Below are positions 8,357-15,396 of a stretch of DNA of 37,017 nt, piece after piece. A model generated the notes under the pieces. That model saw only the letters and a program-made list of their open reading frames with translations, was not told where the DNA came from and did not search any database. The stretch spans positions 1 to 37,017 of the forward strand of contig SXSK01000158.1 in assembly GCA_005793375.1 (NCBI GenBank), given 5' to 3'. The position numbers and the translations under genes are program-made. This stretch comes from Verrucomicrobiales bacterium (GTDB taxonomy: Bacteria; Verrucomicrobiota; Verrucomicrobiia; Limisphaerales; UBA9464). Within the stretch, counting starts at the first letter, position 1. Every line of letters starts with the position of its first letter.

Positions 8357-10027
8357 TCAAAGCGCGGTGCAGAGCACCACTTCATCGGGTGTGGTGATGC
8401 CTGCCCGTACCTTGATCCAGCCATCCTCGCGTAGCAGGCACAAGCCAGAGCTTTTAGCGGCGGCGACAATCTGGTGCGACGGCGCTCGTTCGATGATCTT
8501 CTCGGCGATGACATCGGTCATCACCATGAGTTCGTAGAGTCCGGTTCGACCGCGATAGCCCGTATTGCGACAATTAGGACAGCCGACCCCCCTGGCGAGG
8601 GTTTCGCCGGGGTCAAGTATTAGGTCGCGAGGCAGATTGGCGGGGTCGGGGACGTACTGTTCCTTGCACTTGGGGCACACGCGGCGGACAAGGCGCTGTG
8701 CCATGGACCCAATCATGGTGCTGCTGACAAGGAAAGGTTCGACACCCATTTCGATCAAACGCATGGGTGCCGAGGCGGCGTCGTTGGTATGCAACGTGGA
8801 AAGCACCAAATGGCCGGTCATGGCCGCTTGCGTCGCGGCGCTGGCGGTTTCGAGATCGCGAATTTCACCGATCATGACGACATCCGGGTCGTGGCGCAAA
8901 ATAGCCCGCAATCCTTTTTCAAACGTCATCCCCACTTGATGATTCACGGGGATCTGGTTGACGCCGGCAAGGTTGTATTCCACCGGGTCTTCAACGGTGA
9001 GAACTTTGAGACCGGGGCCGACAATGGCATTCAGTGCGGCGTAAAGTGTGGTCGTTTTGCCGGCACCCGTTGGGCCGGTGACCAGAAAGATTCCATGGGG
9101 TCGGTCAATGAGTCCTTTGAAAAGGGCATAGTTATTATCGTCCATGCCCAATTGCTGGAGCGTGAAAAGCACGTTTGCCTTGTCGAGCAGGCGCATAACC
9201 ACACCTTCACCGAACAGCATGGGAATGACACTGACACGGACATCGATCTGCCGTCCGCCGACTTGAAACTTGATGCGACCGTCCTGCGGGACGCGGCGTT
9301 CGGCGATGTTGAGATTTGCGAGGATCTTGATGCGACTGATGATGGCTGCCTGGAACCGATTCATCTGGGGCGGCACGGAAGCCTCTTGGAGTACCCCGTC
9401 GATACGATAACGAATCGACATATTGTATTCATAGGGTTCGATGTGAATATCGCTAGCCCTCTCGTTCACGGCCTCCAGGATGATCTCATTGACCAACTTA
9501 ATGACGCTGGCCTCCTGGGCCATCTCGAGAAGATCTTCCCCGCCCTCCACGGAATTGCCGGCGACATCCGGGCCATCGGCACCGACCATTTCATCCAGTG
9601 TGTCACCACCGAGCCCATAATGAGACTTGATTAGTTTTTCGATATCGTCGCGTGGGGCCAGCACGGGTTGGATATCCAATCCAGTGGTCAGGCGGAGATC
9701 GTCAAAGGCGTACAGATCGAATGCGTCACTTGTTGCGACGTTGAGCATGCCGTTGGTGCGAGAGATGGGAATGAGGCGCTTCCGGTAAACGACCTTCGAC
9801 GGGAGCGAACGCAGGATTTCTGCGTCGATTGAGATATCCGTGAGGTCCACCAGTGGTATTTGCAACTGCTCCGCCATGAGTTGCAGCATCTGGCATTCGG
9901 ACAGGAATCCCAATTGGACGATAGCGCGGTTCAGGCGCAGACCTTCGGCGCGCTGAAGATTGACGGCGTCGATCAGTTGCTCGGGAGTGAGCAGCCCCTT
10001 TTCCAGCAGAATTTGACTGATGCTCAT
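8357..10027 (-). CDS. gspE: Type II secretion / type IV pilus assembly ATPase (GspE/PilB family)
   Basis: This hexameric cytoplasmic ATPase powers pseudopilus or pilus assembly. Residues 1-150 are the MshEN-type N-terminal domain (ILLEKGLLTPEQLIDA). The RecA-like core carries Walker A GPTGAGKT at 318-325, an Asp-box region (EDPVEYNLAGVNQIP) near 346-360, Walker B DVVMIGEIRD at 382-391, and the His-box GHLVLSTLHTNDA near 405-417. A zinc site is formed by CPKC (451-454) and CPNC (483-486), and the usual tail GYRGRTGLYELM follows. At 556 residues it is normal length and looks fully functional. The start at 10027 gives MSISQILLEKG, a standard family beginning. The next gene downstream is gspF. 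Type II secretion is named by convention; a PilB role is equally possible. Confidence 0.94.
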   Translation of the reverse strand: MSISQILLEKGLLTPEQLIDAVNLQRAEGLRLNRAIVQLGFLSECQMLQLMAEQLQIPLVDLTDISIDAEILRSLPSKVVYRKRLIPISRTNGMLNVATSDAFDLYAFDDLRLTTGLDIQPVLAPRDDIEKLIKSHYGLGGDTLDEMVGADGPDVAGNSVEGGEDLLEMAQEASVIKLVNEIILEAVNERASDIHIEPYEYNMSIRYRIDGVLQEASVPPQMNRFQAAIISRIKILANLNIAERRVPQDGRIKFQVGGRQIDVRVSVIPMLFGEGVVMRLLDKANVLFTLQQLGMDDNNYALFKGLIDRPHGIFLVTGPTGAGKTTTLYAALNAIVGPGLKVLTVEDPVEYNLAGVNQIPVNHQVGMTFEKGLRAILRHDPDVVMIGEIRDLETASAATQAAMTGHLVLSTLHTNDAASAPMRLIEMGVEPFLVSSTMIGSMAQRLVRRVCPKCKEQYVPDPANLPRDLILDPGETLARGVGCPNCRNTGYRGRTGLYELMVMTDVIAEKIIERAPSHQIVAAAKSSGLCLLREDGWIKVRAGITTPDEVVLCTAL

Positions 10028-10144
10028 TTGGATTGAAGATCGTGAGTCCTGGAAACACCTGGGACCCCTCGTTACGACGACTCTGAGCGGTGAAACATTC
10101 GATAAACCGAAAGACAGGACGAGCTGAAGGGGTCAATTCAACTC

Positions 10145-10163
10145 GGGCCTCGAAGAAAGGCCC
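10145..10163 (-). terminator. Possible terminator hairpin after the YqeY gene
   Basis: GGGCCT (10145-10150) and AGGCCC (10158-10163) make a perfect 6-bp GC-rich stem with a 7-base loop, about 40 bases past the end of the YqeY gene on its strand. What follows on that strand (GAGTTGAATT) is only weakly T-rich, so termination is uncertain. The remaining bases up to 10027 would hold the gspE promoter, which I cannot place with confidence. Confidence 0.3.
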
Positions 10164-10202
10164 CAATATCCTTAACCCGTGACGGATGGGGCGGCGAAGT
10201 TG

Positions 10203-10649
10203 TCAGGGCAACAGGCGCGAAACGATGGTGCTCAAGGTTTTCCCGTCGGCCTGGCCGGCGGCTCGTGCACTGGCGGCTTTCATGACTGCCCCCATATCCT
10301 TCTTGCTGGTGGCGCCGATCTCGGCAATGACGGCCTGAACGAGTGCTTCAAGTTGATCGGCGGGCAGGGCGCGCGGCAAAAATTCCTCAATGATCGCCAG
10401 TTCAGCGCGTTCTTTGTCGGCGAGTTCCTCGCGACCGGCTGCGGCATATTCCGTGATTGAATTGTGGCGCTTCTTGGCCTCCTTTTGAAGGACAGCGACA
10501 ATGTCAGGGTCAGCCAGTTGATCCGTTTTTTTTTCGATTTGGGCGTAGCCCACGGCGGATTTGATCAGGCGAAGCGCTCCAGTGCGGTCGGCGTTACGGG
10601 CCACCATGGAGGCTTTTAGTTCCTCGGTGATACGAAGTTGCAAACTCAT
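10203..10649 (-). CDS. GatB/YqeY domain protein
   Basis: This is a 148-residue stand-alone YqeY protein, the normal length. The family shares the tRNA-binding helical tail of the GatB subunit of Asp/Glu-tRNA amidotransferase; the in vivo role of the stand-alone form is not firmly known. The N-terminal helical part has the typical TGALRLIKSAVGYAQIEK and a RHNSITEYAAAGREELADKE stretch. The C-terminal part has EEFLPRALPADQLEALV and the conserved end DMGAVMKAASARAAGQADGK, with the small-residue loop before the last helix. The start ATG overlaps the stop of the upstream UvrB/UvrC-motif gene (ATGA at 10649-10646), which indicates translational coupling. Confidence 0.93.
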   Translation of the reverse strand: MSLQLRITEELKASMVARNADRTGALRLIKSAVGYAQIEKKTDQLADPDIVAVLQKEAKKRHNSITEYAAAGREELADKERAELAIIEEFLPRALPADQLEALVQAVIAEIGATSKKDMGAVMKAASARAAGQADGKTLSTIVSRLLP

Positions 10650-11410
10650 GATTTGGCGGATTGGAGCTTCTTGAGACGGTCGCGTACTTGGGCGGCTTTT
10701 TCGTAGTCCTCCACTTGAATGGCTTCAGCGAGAGCGCGTTGAAGCTTTTCCAGTTCAGACAACGGCTTGCGATGCTTCACTTCTTCAAGCCAATTGCGGA
10801 GTGAATTGATTTCAGGGCTGTGGTCTAGCAGGTCTTCACGGTTGAATTCGTGATAAAAGTCTTCGAGAGCGGTGATGCCTTCCTCGATGCGTCGGACGGC
10901 TTCAGTATGGCGTTTGGCTTTGAGCGAACGGGCGCCGACCGCACGCGTGCGCATGAGCAATAATTGAGGGGCAAACTGATTGACGGACCAAGCCAGTTCT
11001 TCGGTGGAGGCAAATGCGCGCGCAAAACCGAAGACTTCCAGATTGCGGTCGGCATCACGTTCTACGGCGTCGTAGTCCTCCAATTGATAGAAACAGATAT
11101 AGCGGTGGTGGTACTGGATGGCTTCCTGTTGGAGCCGTGAGCATTCTTCAGCAACTAGTTGGAAGCTCGGGTCGGCATCTGGGTTTTCAGCTTTCGCTCG
11201 CTCCCAACGAGTTCGGTAGAAATCGAACCACGAATCTTGCCCCATAGGTCGTTTGCCGTCGGGCCTCCCCTCGGCGTTCATCTGAAGGATGCCAAGATCC
11301 ACGCGCAGCTGAATCTTTTCTTTGCCGTCCTTCCCCTTGAACCGCCTCGCGGCGACCTGCCCTGGTTGGTAATCCCATTTCAGGAGCAACTGGGTGATGT
11401 CGTTGTTCAC
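10646..11410 (-). CDS. UvrB/UvrC-motif protein
   Basis: The reading is open further upstream to 11560, but those 50 residues look non-coding and run into the divergent gene. I therefore place the start at the GTG at 11410, giving MNNDITQLLLKWDYQPGQV and 254 residues. The N-terminal part has QVAARRFKGKDGKEKIQLRV and a GILQMNAEGRPDGKRP stretch that I recognise from conserved Verrucomicrobiota/Planctomycetota proteins. The middle is helical, and residues about 217-252 form a UvrB/UvrC motif (LQRALAEAIQVEDYEKAAQ). In UvrB, UvrC and McsA that motif is a protein-protein contact helix pair. No nuclease or helicase domain is present, so it is not UvrC itself; an adaptor role is inference. No strong ribosome binding site precedes the GTG. 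It is coupled to YqeY by a 4-base overlap. Confidence 0.85.
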   Translation of the reverse strand: MNNDITQLLLKWDYQPGQVAARRFKGKDGKEKIQLRVDLGILQMNAEGRPDGKRPMGQDSWFDFYRTRWERAKAENPDADPSFQLVAEECSRLQQEAIQYHHRYICFYQLEDYDAVERDADRNLEVFGFARAFASTEELAWSVNQFAPQLLLMRTRAVGARSLKAKRHTEAVRRIEEGITALEDFYHEFNREDLLDHSPEINSLRNWLEEVKHRKPLSELEKLQRALAEAIQVEDYEKAAQVRDRLKKLQSAKS

Positions 11411-11552
11411 GTCCAGACTATCGCCCTGGACTTTGGAGCCGTCAACGGACCGACAAACTTTGTCTTGCGTTCCCACGTCATCCTGAACCGAAGCGTCCTT
11501 CAGGCCGACGCGTGCACTTGACTCCCTACCGCAATTCGCGCTTATCAATGGC

Positions 11553-13007
11553 ATGCCCAAACCGCCATGCGACGCCTATACTCATTGGCTCATTCACCAC
11601 ACAGCACCCGAATTTCTTCGCGAAGAAGGCCTCCCTCCCGAAGTCTGGCTTCAACAGCTCTGGCGACATCAACGGATTCGCCGAGATCAACTCCGAACCG
11701 TGGATGGACGACGCTTGAGTGTGCTTCATCCCGGGTTTTGGAATCGTGAGGCGGGACCGGATTTCCAGCGCGCTGTCCTGCAGTATGAGGGCGAACTTTC
11801 GGTGGTAGGTGACGTCGAGATCGATCTGTCGGTGTCCGGATGGCGCGGGCATCATCACCAAGGCAATCCAGCCTACCGACGAGTGATCTTGCGAGTCGTT
11901 TGGCGGGCGCGGCCAAGCGAAACGACGGCTGGGGAAGTTCGAGATAAGGAACCGCCCGTGCTGGAATTGGAGCCGGTGCTGGATGCCCCGCTTTCGGAGT
12001 TAACGAATTGGCTCTCCTGCGAAGCACCCTGGAGATTACCTGCATCGACGGCGGGGATGTGCGCCGGTCCGCTGCGAGTGGTTTCCTCGCAAGAAGCGCA
12101 TCGGATTTTGGAGCAAGCGGCGCGTTCTCGGTTGGCTCGAAAGGGTTCGGAATTCGAAGCGCAGGCCCGTCAACATGGTTGGGAACAGGTGCTCTGGGAG
12201 GGCTTGTTCGCTGCCCTGGGATACAAACATAATGCCTGGCCCATGCGCCGATTGGCCGAAGTTCTGAGACCAGGTGGTCCTGGTATGGCCTCGCGAACGT
12301 GGACTCACTTGGAAACCGTCCAAGGCCGGGTTTTTGGGTTGAGCAGTTTTCTTTCGAGTGCGGTGACTCGTCCGTCGACCTATTGGCGAAGTCTCTGGGA
12401 TGTCTGGTGGCGTGAACGCCATGAATTTGAAGGCATGGAACTTCCGGGATCGGTCTGGCGGTGGTCTGGGATTCGGCCCATCAATCATCCGCACCGAAGA
12501 CTCGCCTTGGCAGCGCATTGGTTGCAGATGACGACCTTAGGGACGCAGTTGGAGACTTGGATAACTCAACGGTTGGACCAATCAGCGGCGGCTGAATCGC
12601 TGATGACCATCCTGCAACCGCGGCAGGCCGACCCGTATTGGTCCAAGCATTGGACACTGACTTCAGCGCGACTGGAGCGCAGTCTGCCACTGCTCGGGGC
12701 CGCTCGCGCCACCGACTTGGCAATGAATGTCATTTTGCCTTGGTTTTGGGTGCGGGCGACATTGGCCCGAAACGACGCTCTGAGAGCCAGAGTTGAAGAG
12801 CGATACCTGGAGTGGCCGGCCGGAGAGGACAATGCGGTGTTAAGGCTCGCTCGCGACCGACTCTTCGGTGGCGTTAGACCCAATCTCCCAAGAACGGCGG
12901 CAATCCAGCAAGGAATATTGCAGGTCGTTCGGGACTTCTGCGACCGATCGGATTCACGCTGCACTGGATGTCAGTTTCCGGAGTTGATGCGTGCGTTATC
13001 GGGGTAG
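11553..13007 (+). CDS. DUF2851 family protein
   Basis: This is a 484-residue cytoplasmic protein with no signal peptide or membrane segment. It fits the DUF2851 family, known mainly from Bacteroidota and Verrucomicrobiota and of unknown function. Supporting segments are the early GFWNREAGPDFQRAVL and GDVEIDLSVSGWRGHHHQGNPAY, which resemble a nuclease-like or binding core (conserved Asp, Glu and His residues), then the YKHNAWPMRRLAEVL helix. The C-terminus has a cysteine cluster (CDRSDSRCTGCQFPEL) that could bind a metal. It is transcribed divergently from the UvrB/UvrC-motif gene, with about 140 bases between the chosen starts, and ends about 60 bases before tRNA-Pro. The ATG at 11553 is reasonable. 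A DNA- or RNA-processing role is only a guess. Confidence 0.88.
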   Translation: MPKPPCDAYTHWLIHHTAPEFLREEGLPPEVWLQQLWRHQRIRRDQLRTVDGRRLSVLHPGFWNREAGPDFQRAVLQYEGELSVVGDVEIDLSVSGWRGHHHQGNPAYRRVILRVVWRARPSETTAGEVRDKEPPVLELEPVLDAPLSELTNWLSCEAPWRLPASTAGMCAGPLRVVSSQEAHRILEQAARSRLARKGSEFEAQARQHGWEQVLWEGLFAALGYKHNAWPMRRLAEVLRPGGPGMASRTWTHLETVQGRVFGLSSFLSSAVTRPSTYWRSLWDVWWRERHEFEGMELPGSVWRWSGIRPINHPHRRLALAAHWLQMTTLGTQLETWITQRLDQSAAAESLMTILQPRQADPYWSKHWTLTSARLERSLPLLGAARATDLAMNVILPWFWVRATLARNDALRARVEERYLEWPAGEDNAVLRLARDRLFGGVRPNLPRTAAIQQGILQVVRDFCDRSDSRCTGCQFPELMRALSG

Positions 13008-13020
13008 TTTGAAAAAACCG

Positions 13021-13049
13021 TTGCAATGGGGACGGTCATTGACCATTTT
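13021..13049 (+). promoter_or_regulatory. Possible promoter of tRNA-Pro
   Basis: TTGCAA at 13021-13026 and CATTTT at 13044-13049 are 17 bases apart and sit 16 bases before the mature tRNA-Pro 5' end. The -35 box matches the consensus at four of six positions; the -10 box is weak. Read-through from the DUF2851 gene could also supply the tRNA. Confidence 0.3.
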
Positions 13050-13065
13050 GGCCCGGCAATTGGTT

Positions 13066-13142
13066 CGGGGCGTAGCGTAGCTTGGTAGCGCGCTTGTTTC
13101 GGGTACAAGAGGTCGTGAGTTCAAATCTCACCGCCCCGACCA
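13066..13142 (+). tRNA. tRNA-Pro (anticodon CGG)
   Basis: This 77-base gene folds as a full cloverleaf. The acceptor stem pairs CGGGGCG with CGCCCCG. The D arm is AGCTTGGTA between GCG-rich stem arms. The anticodon stem CTTGT/ACAAG (13093-13097 and 13105-13109) holds the loop TTCGGGT, with anticodon CGG at 13100-13102 reading proline CCG. The T arm is GTGAG-TTCAAAT-CTCAC. The discriminator is A and the 3' CCA is encoded. Confidence 0.97.
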
Positions 13143-13221
13143 CTTCGCTTGGATTCGAGGTTGCTTCCGCAACCTGAGGTTTGGTCTTTTGGTTTGGTTT
13201 AGTTTAGTCACTCCAGCGGTT

Positions 13222-13306
13222 GCGCACGTGGCGGAATTGGCAGACGCGCTACTTTGAGGTGGTAGTGCCGTAAGGCGTGCAGGTTCAAGTCCTGCCGTGC
13301 GCACCA
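13222..13306 (+). tRNA. tRNA-Leu (anticodon GAG)
   Basis: This is an 85-base class II tRNA with a long variable arm. The acceptor stem pairs GCGCACG with CGTGCGC, the D arm reads GCGGAATTGGCAGACGC, and the anticodon stem CTACT/GGTAG holds the loop TTGAGGT, giving anticodon GAG at 13256-13258 (leucine CUC/CUU). The variable arm is about TGCCGTAAGGCGT, and the T arm has GGTTCAAGTCC. The CCA end is encoded. It lies 79 bases after tRNA-Pro on the same strand and is probably cotranscribed with it. Confidence 0.97.
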
Positions 13307-13495
13307 ACTGTCTGGAAAGGCGGATCTTCCGGCTAAACTTTTTCGCCGGGGTCAACTTCTGGAACCTGCCAGTTCAACCACAGCTTCTGGCACCAGGTGT
13401 TACTCTTGTTTTGCCAGCAACCCAAAAATCGCCTCCTTCAAAGGCACGAATCTTTCTTTCGCCTGCCCATAGAAGGTCCGCCATGAACGCAACGT

Positions 13496-14329
13496 TTACG
13501 GGCTGCGAGGAAGTGGCGGGAGATAATTCGGTGGTGGAACGACTTTCACGCCTTCTGGGGCACTTCCTGTCGTCGTGCCCTGGCCGGCTCCAATTCCGCC
13601 GCCAACGTAGGGCTCGATACGGGATCGACGTGTGGGCAGTTCGCGGATCGGCTGGGGGGTTGATGGGGAAAAGTTGGGTGCCGAACCTGCTGCGCCGGCG
13701 TTATTATCCAGAGTTACTGTCGGAACGACTGGTTGCTGAACCTCGCCGCGTCTGCCGACCACGACGGGTCCTCCGCCAACTCCTGGCAGGGCGGCGGCGC
13801 CACCTCTCGGGTTGAGCTGAGGATTTTGAGCCGGGACAGGGACTGCGATAGGCGCTGCTCCGGGAGGTGGTGTAACTCCCGGAGCAGCGACGACGGATTT
13901 CAGACTGTTGTTCTTGAAATCCAATGAGGTTTCATTGCCTGCGTTTCGAATCCGCACCGTTTCTCTCGCTGGATCAATCGACAAAACCGTGAGGTCACCC
14001 TGGGTTTCGCCTTCTTTCAAGGATAAGAACTCAGGCACCTTATCGTTGGGCTTACTTACACTGAAGAAGGCTTGTTTCCCGTCGCCTAAATCAATGATGC
14101 CGGTCAGAAAAACATTGGAAGGGGGGGCAGGTGGCGCCGCGGGGGCAGGCGGCGCTGGTGCTTCGGGCTCTGGTGGTTTGATTGCGAAGGGGTTACGACG
14201 CGAAATGCCTTGATATGGGTTCTTGTCTTCGACCGGTGTTTCGTCGGCCCGGCTTGGCTGAGATACAGCGCTGCCTATGGCCGCCACGGCGATTGCCAGC
14301 ATCCAAGACGGTTGGAACCTGAAACTCAT
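13496..14329 (-). CDS. Secreted proline/glycine-rich protein with a GspC/PilP-like core
   Basis: The open reading extends upstream, but ATG at 14329 gives a clean signal peptide (MSFRFQPSWMLAIAVAAIGSA with cleavage near SRA-DE), so I take that start (277 residues). After the linker DKNPYQGISRRNPF there is a proline/alanine-rich tether, then a compact segment VFLTGIIDLGDGKQAFFSV, LSLKEGETQGDLTVLSID, TVRIRNAGNETSLDF. This matches the short beta-sheet homology region of GspC/PilP proteins (ligand strand, 'G' turn, hydrophobic repeat, 'V.L.N' strand). The C-terminal 130 residues are low-complexity Pro/Gly. A periplasmic part of the secretion or pilus machine encoded at 7-10 kb is plausible but inferred. 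It ends 190 bases from tRNA-Leu, convergent to it. Confidence 0.75.
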   Translation of the reverse strand: MSFRFQPSWMLAIAVAAIGSAVSQPSRADETPVEDKNPYQGISRRNPFAIKPPEPEAPAPPAPAAPPAPPSNVFLTGIIDLGDGKQAFFSVSKPNDKVPEFLSLKEGETQGDLTVLSIDPARETVRIRNAGNETSLDFKNNSLKSVVAAPGVTPPPGAAPIAVPVPAQNPQLNPRGGAAALPGVGGGPVVVGRRGEVQQPVVPTVTLDNNAGAAGSAPNFSPSTPQPIRELPTRRSRIEPYVGGGIGAGQGTTTGSAPEGVKVVPPPNYLPPLPRSP

Positions 14330-14496
14330 GGAACCACTGTAAAGGATCCGGAGCTTCGGCGCATTCGAAAAGTGAGGCTTCATCGTGTCAGTTGGCTCCA
14401 AAACACCGGCAAAAGCCTTCGGTTGCGTCAACGGCAGAAAAAACTCTCCGCTCGCCATACAAATCTCATCCCGGCAGTGTCTATGTTCTCGAAGAC

Positions 14497-15051
14497 GTGC
14501 TGGATACAACGGACAACTTGAAATGGTGCGAACGGCTGTTTGAAGAACAGGCGGGCAACCTGATCTTGTACGGGCGCTCATTGGGATTGAGCCATGCGGA
14601 GGCGGAAGACCTGGTTCAGGAGATTTTTGCGGCGTTGGTGCAGATGCCGGAAGTTCCGGAGCGACCGGCTCACTACGCCGTTCGCGCGTTGCGAAATCGT
14701 GCCATCAACTTCCGTCGATCCTTCGTGCGACGCGTGTTGCGGGAAATCGAATCGGTGCGCTGGTTTGAAAAGGGCCCGACGGAGTCCTTGCCGGAACGCA
14801 TCGCCATGCGATGTCTTTCCGACTTACCGCAGGAGCAACGCGAGGTGATTGTGCTGAAGATTTGGCATGGGCATACGTTTGAGGAAATTGGGGAGATTGC
14901 TGGCATCTCGCCAAATACTGCCGCGGGGCGGTATCGATACGGGATCCAGAAATTGAGAGCATGTTTGACGGAGAACGCTTATGAACAGGAAAGATTCTTT
15001 GGAGACAGTGATGGCCTCCTGGACTCCGCGCCAACCATCCCCAAGGCTTAA
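14497..15051 (+). CDS. ECF-type RNA polymerase sigma factor
   Basis: Sigma-70 family factor of the small ECF class. Region 2 is at about 20-85 (RSLGLSHAEAEDLVQEIF, the helix contacting core RNA polymerase and the -10 element). Region 4 is near 120-170 (LSDLPQEQREVIVLKI, then the helix-turn-helix TFEEIGEIAGISPNTAAGR and YGIQKLRACL). No ATG is available; the reading opens at TTG 14392, but GTG at 14497 gives MLDTTDNLKWCERLFEE and 184 residues, the usual ECF length. The exact start is uncertain. It overlaps the next gene by 71 bases in another frame, typical of sigma/anti-sigma pairs. It may direct transcription of its own operon, including the large membrane protein at 15397; this is not shown by the sequence. 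Confidence 0.88.
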   Translation: MLDTTDNLKWCERLFEEQAGNLILYGRSLGLSHAEAEDLVQEIFAALVQMPEVPERPAHYAVRALRNRAINFRRSFVRRVLREIESVRWFEKGPTESLPERIAMRCLSDLPQEQREVIVLKIWHGHTFEEIGEIAGISPNTAAGRYRYGIQKLRACLTENAYEQERFFGDSDGLLDSAPTIPKA

Positions 15052-15382
15052 GCGCCGACTCTTCGGCGACGGAACAGCCGATGGGGATCTTGTGGGATTT
15101 GGCTGCGATGTTTCGGCGTGGCGGGCGGTTTCGACCTGGCTGATGTCGGCGGCGGCTTGTGTCGCAGCCTTTATGATCAGTTGGGTGCCGGCTGGGCGTC
15201 AGTTGGCTCCAGCATTGATTGACGCTGCCCAAGTCAGGGCTTTTGAGCGGACGCCGGTATATGCGTCGTTACGGACCGCTTCGGCACACAGCGCCGCCAA
15301 TAATCTTCCGGTCACCAGTTTTACGTGGACAAACCAAGCCCACGCTCATTCCACTAACGCCCTGTTTCCCGGCGATAACTAG
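14981..15382 (+). CDS. Small single-pass membrane protein, candidate anti-sigma factor
   Basis: This is a 133-residue protein with a basic cytoplasmic head (about 1-48: PRQPSPRLKRRLFGDGT), one membrane helix at about 49-69 (AVSTWLMSAAACVAAFMIS) and a short outer tail. That layout is the usual one for a regulator of the sigma factor encoded immediately upstream, but there is no zinc-binding anti-sigma HxxxCxxC motif, so the assignment is by position and topology only. The ATG at 14981 has a good ribosome binding site (GGAGA, 14970-14974, six bases away), and the gene starts inside the sigma gene, indicating coupling. It ends 14 bases before the DUF2723 gene. Confidence 0.72.
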   Translation: MNRKDSLETVMASWTPRQPSPRLKRRLFGDGTADGDLVGFGCDVSAWRAVSTWLMSAAACVAAFMISWVPAGRQLAPALIDAAQVRAFERTPVYASLRTASAHSAANNLPVTSFTWTNQAHAHSTNALFPGDN

Positions 15383-15396
15383 CCGTTCTGATCCCT

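Noticed and set aside
8789-9634. Long plus-strand reading of 281 codons inside gspE
   Set aside because: It is the antisense shadow of the strongly supported GspE gene.
11411-11560. N-terminal extension of the UvrB/UvrC-motif gene
   Set aside because: The residues look unconserved and the extension would overlap the start of the divergent DUF2851 gene.
13128-13355. Minus-strand reading of 75 codons with RTAGLEPARLTALPP
   Set aside because: It is the well-known false protein produced by reading the complementary strand of tRNA genes; it covers tRNA-Leu and the end of tRNA-Pro.
14330-14581. N-terminal extension of the GspC/PilP-like gene
   Set aside because: It lies before a clean signal peptide, and the extra residues overlap the divergent sigma-factor region without any motif.
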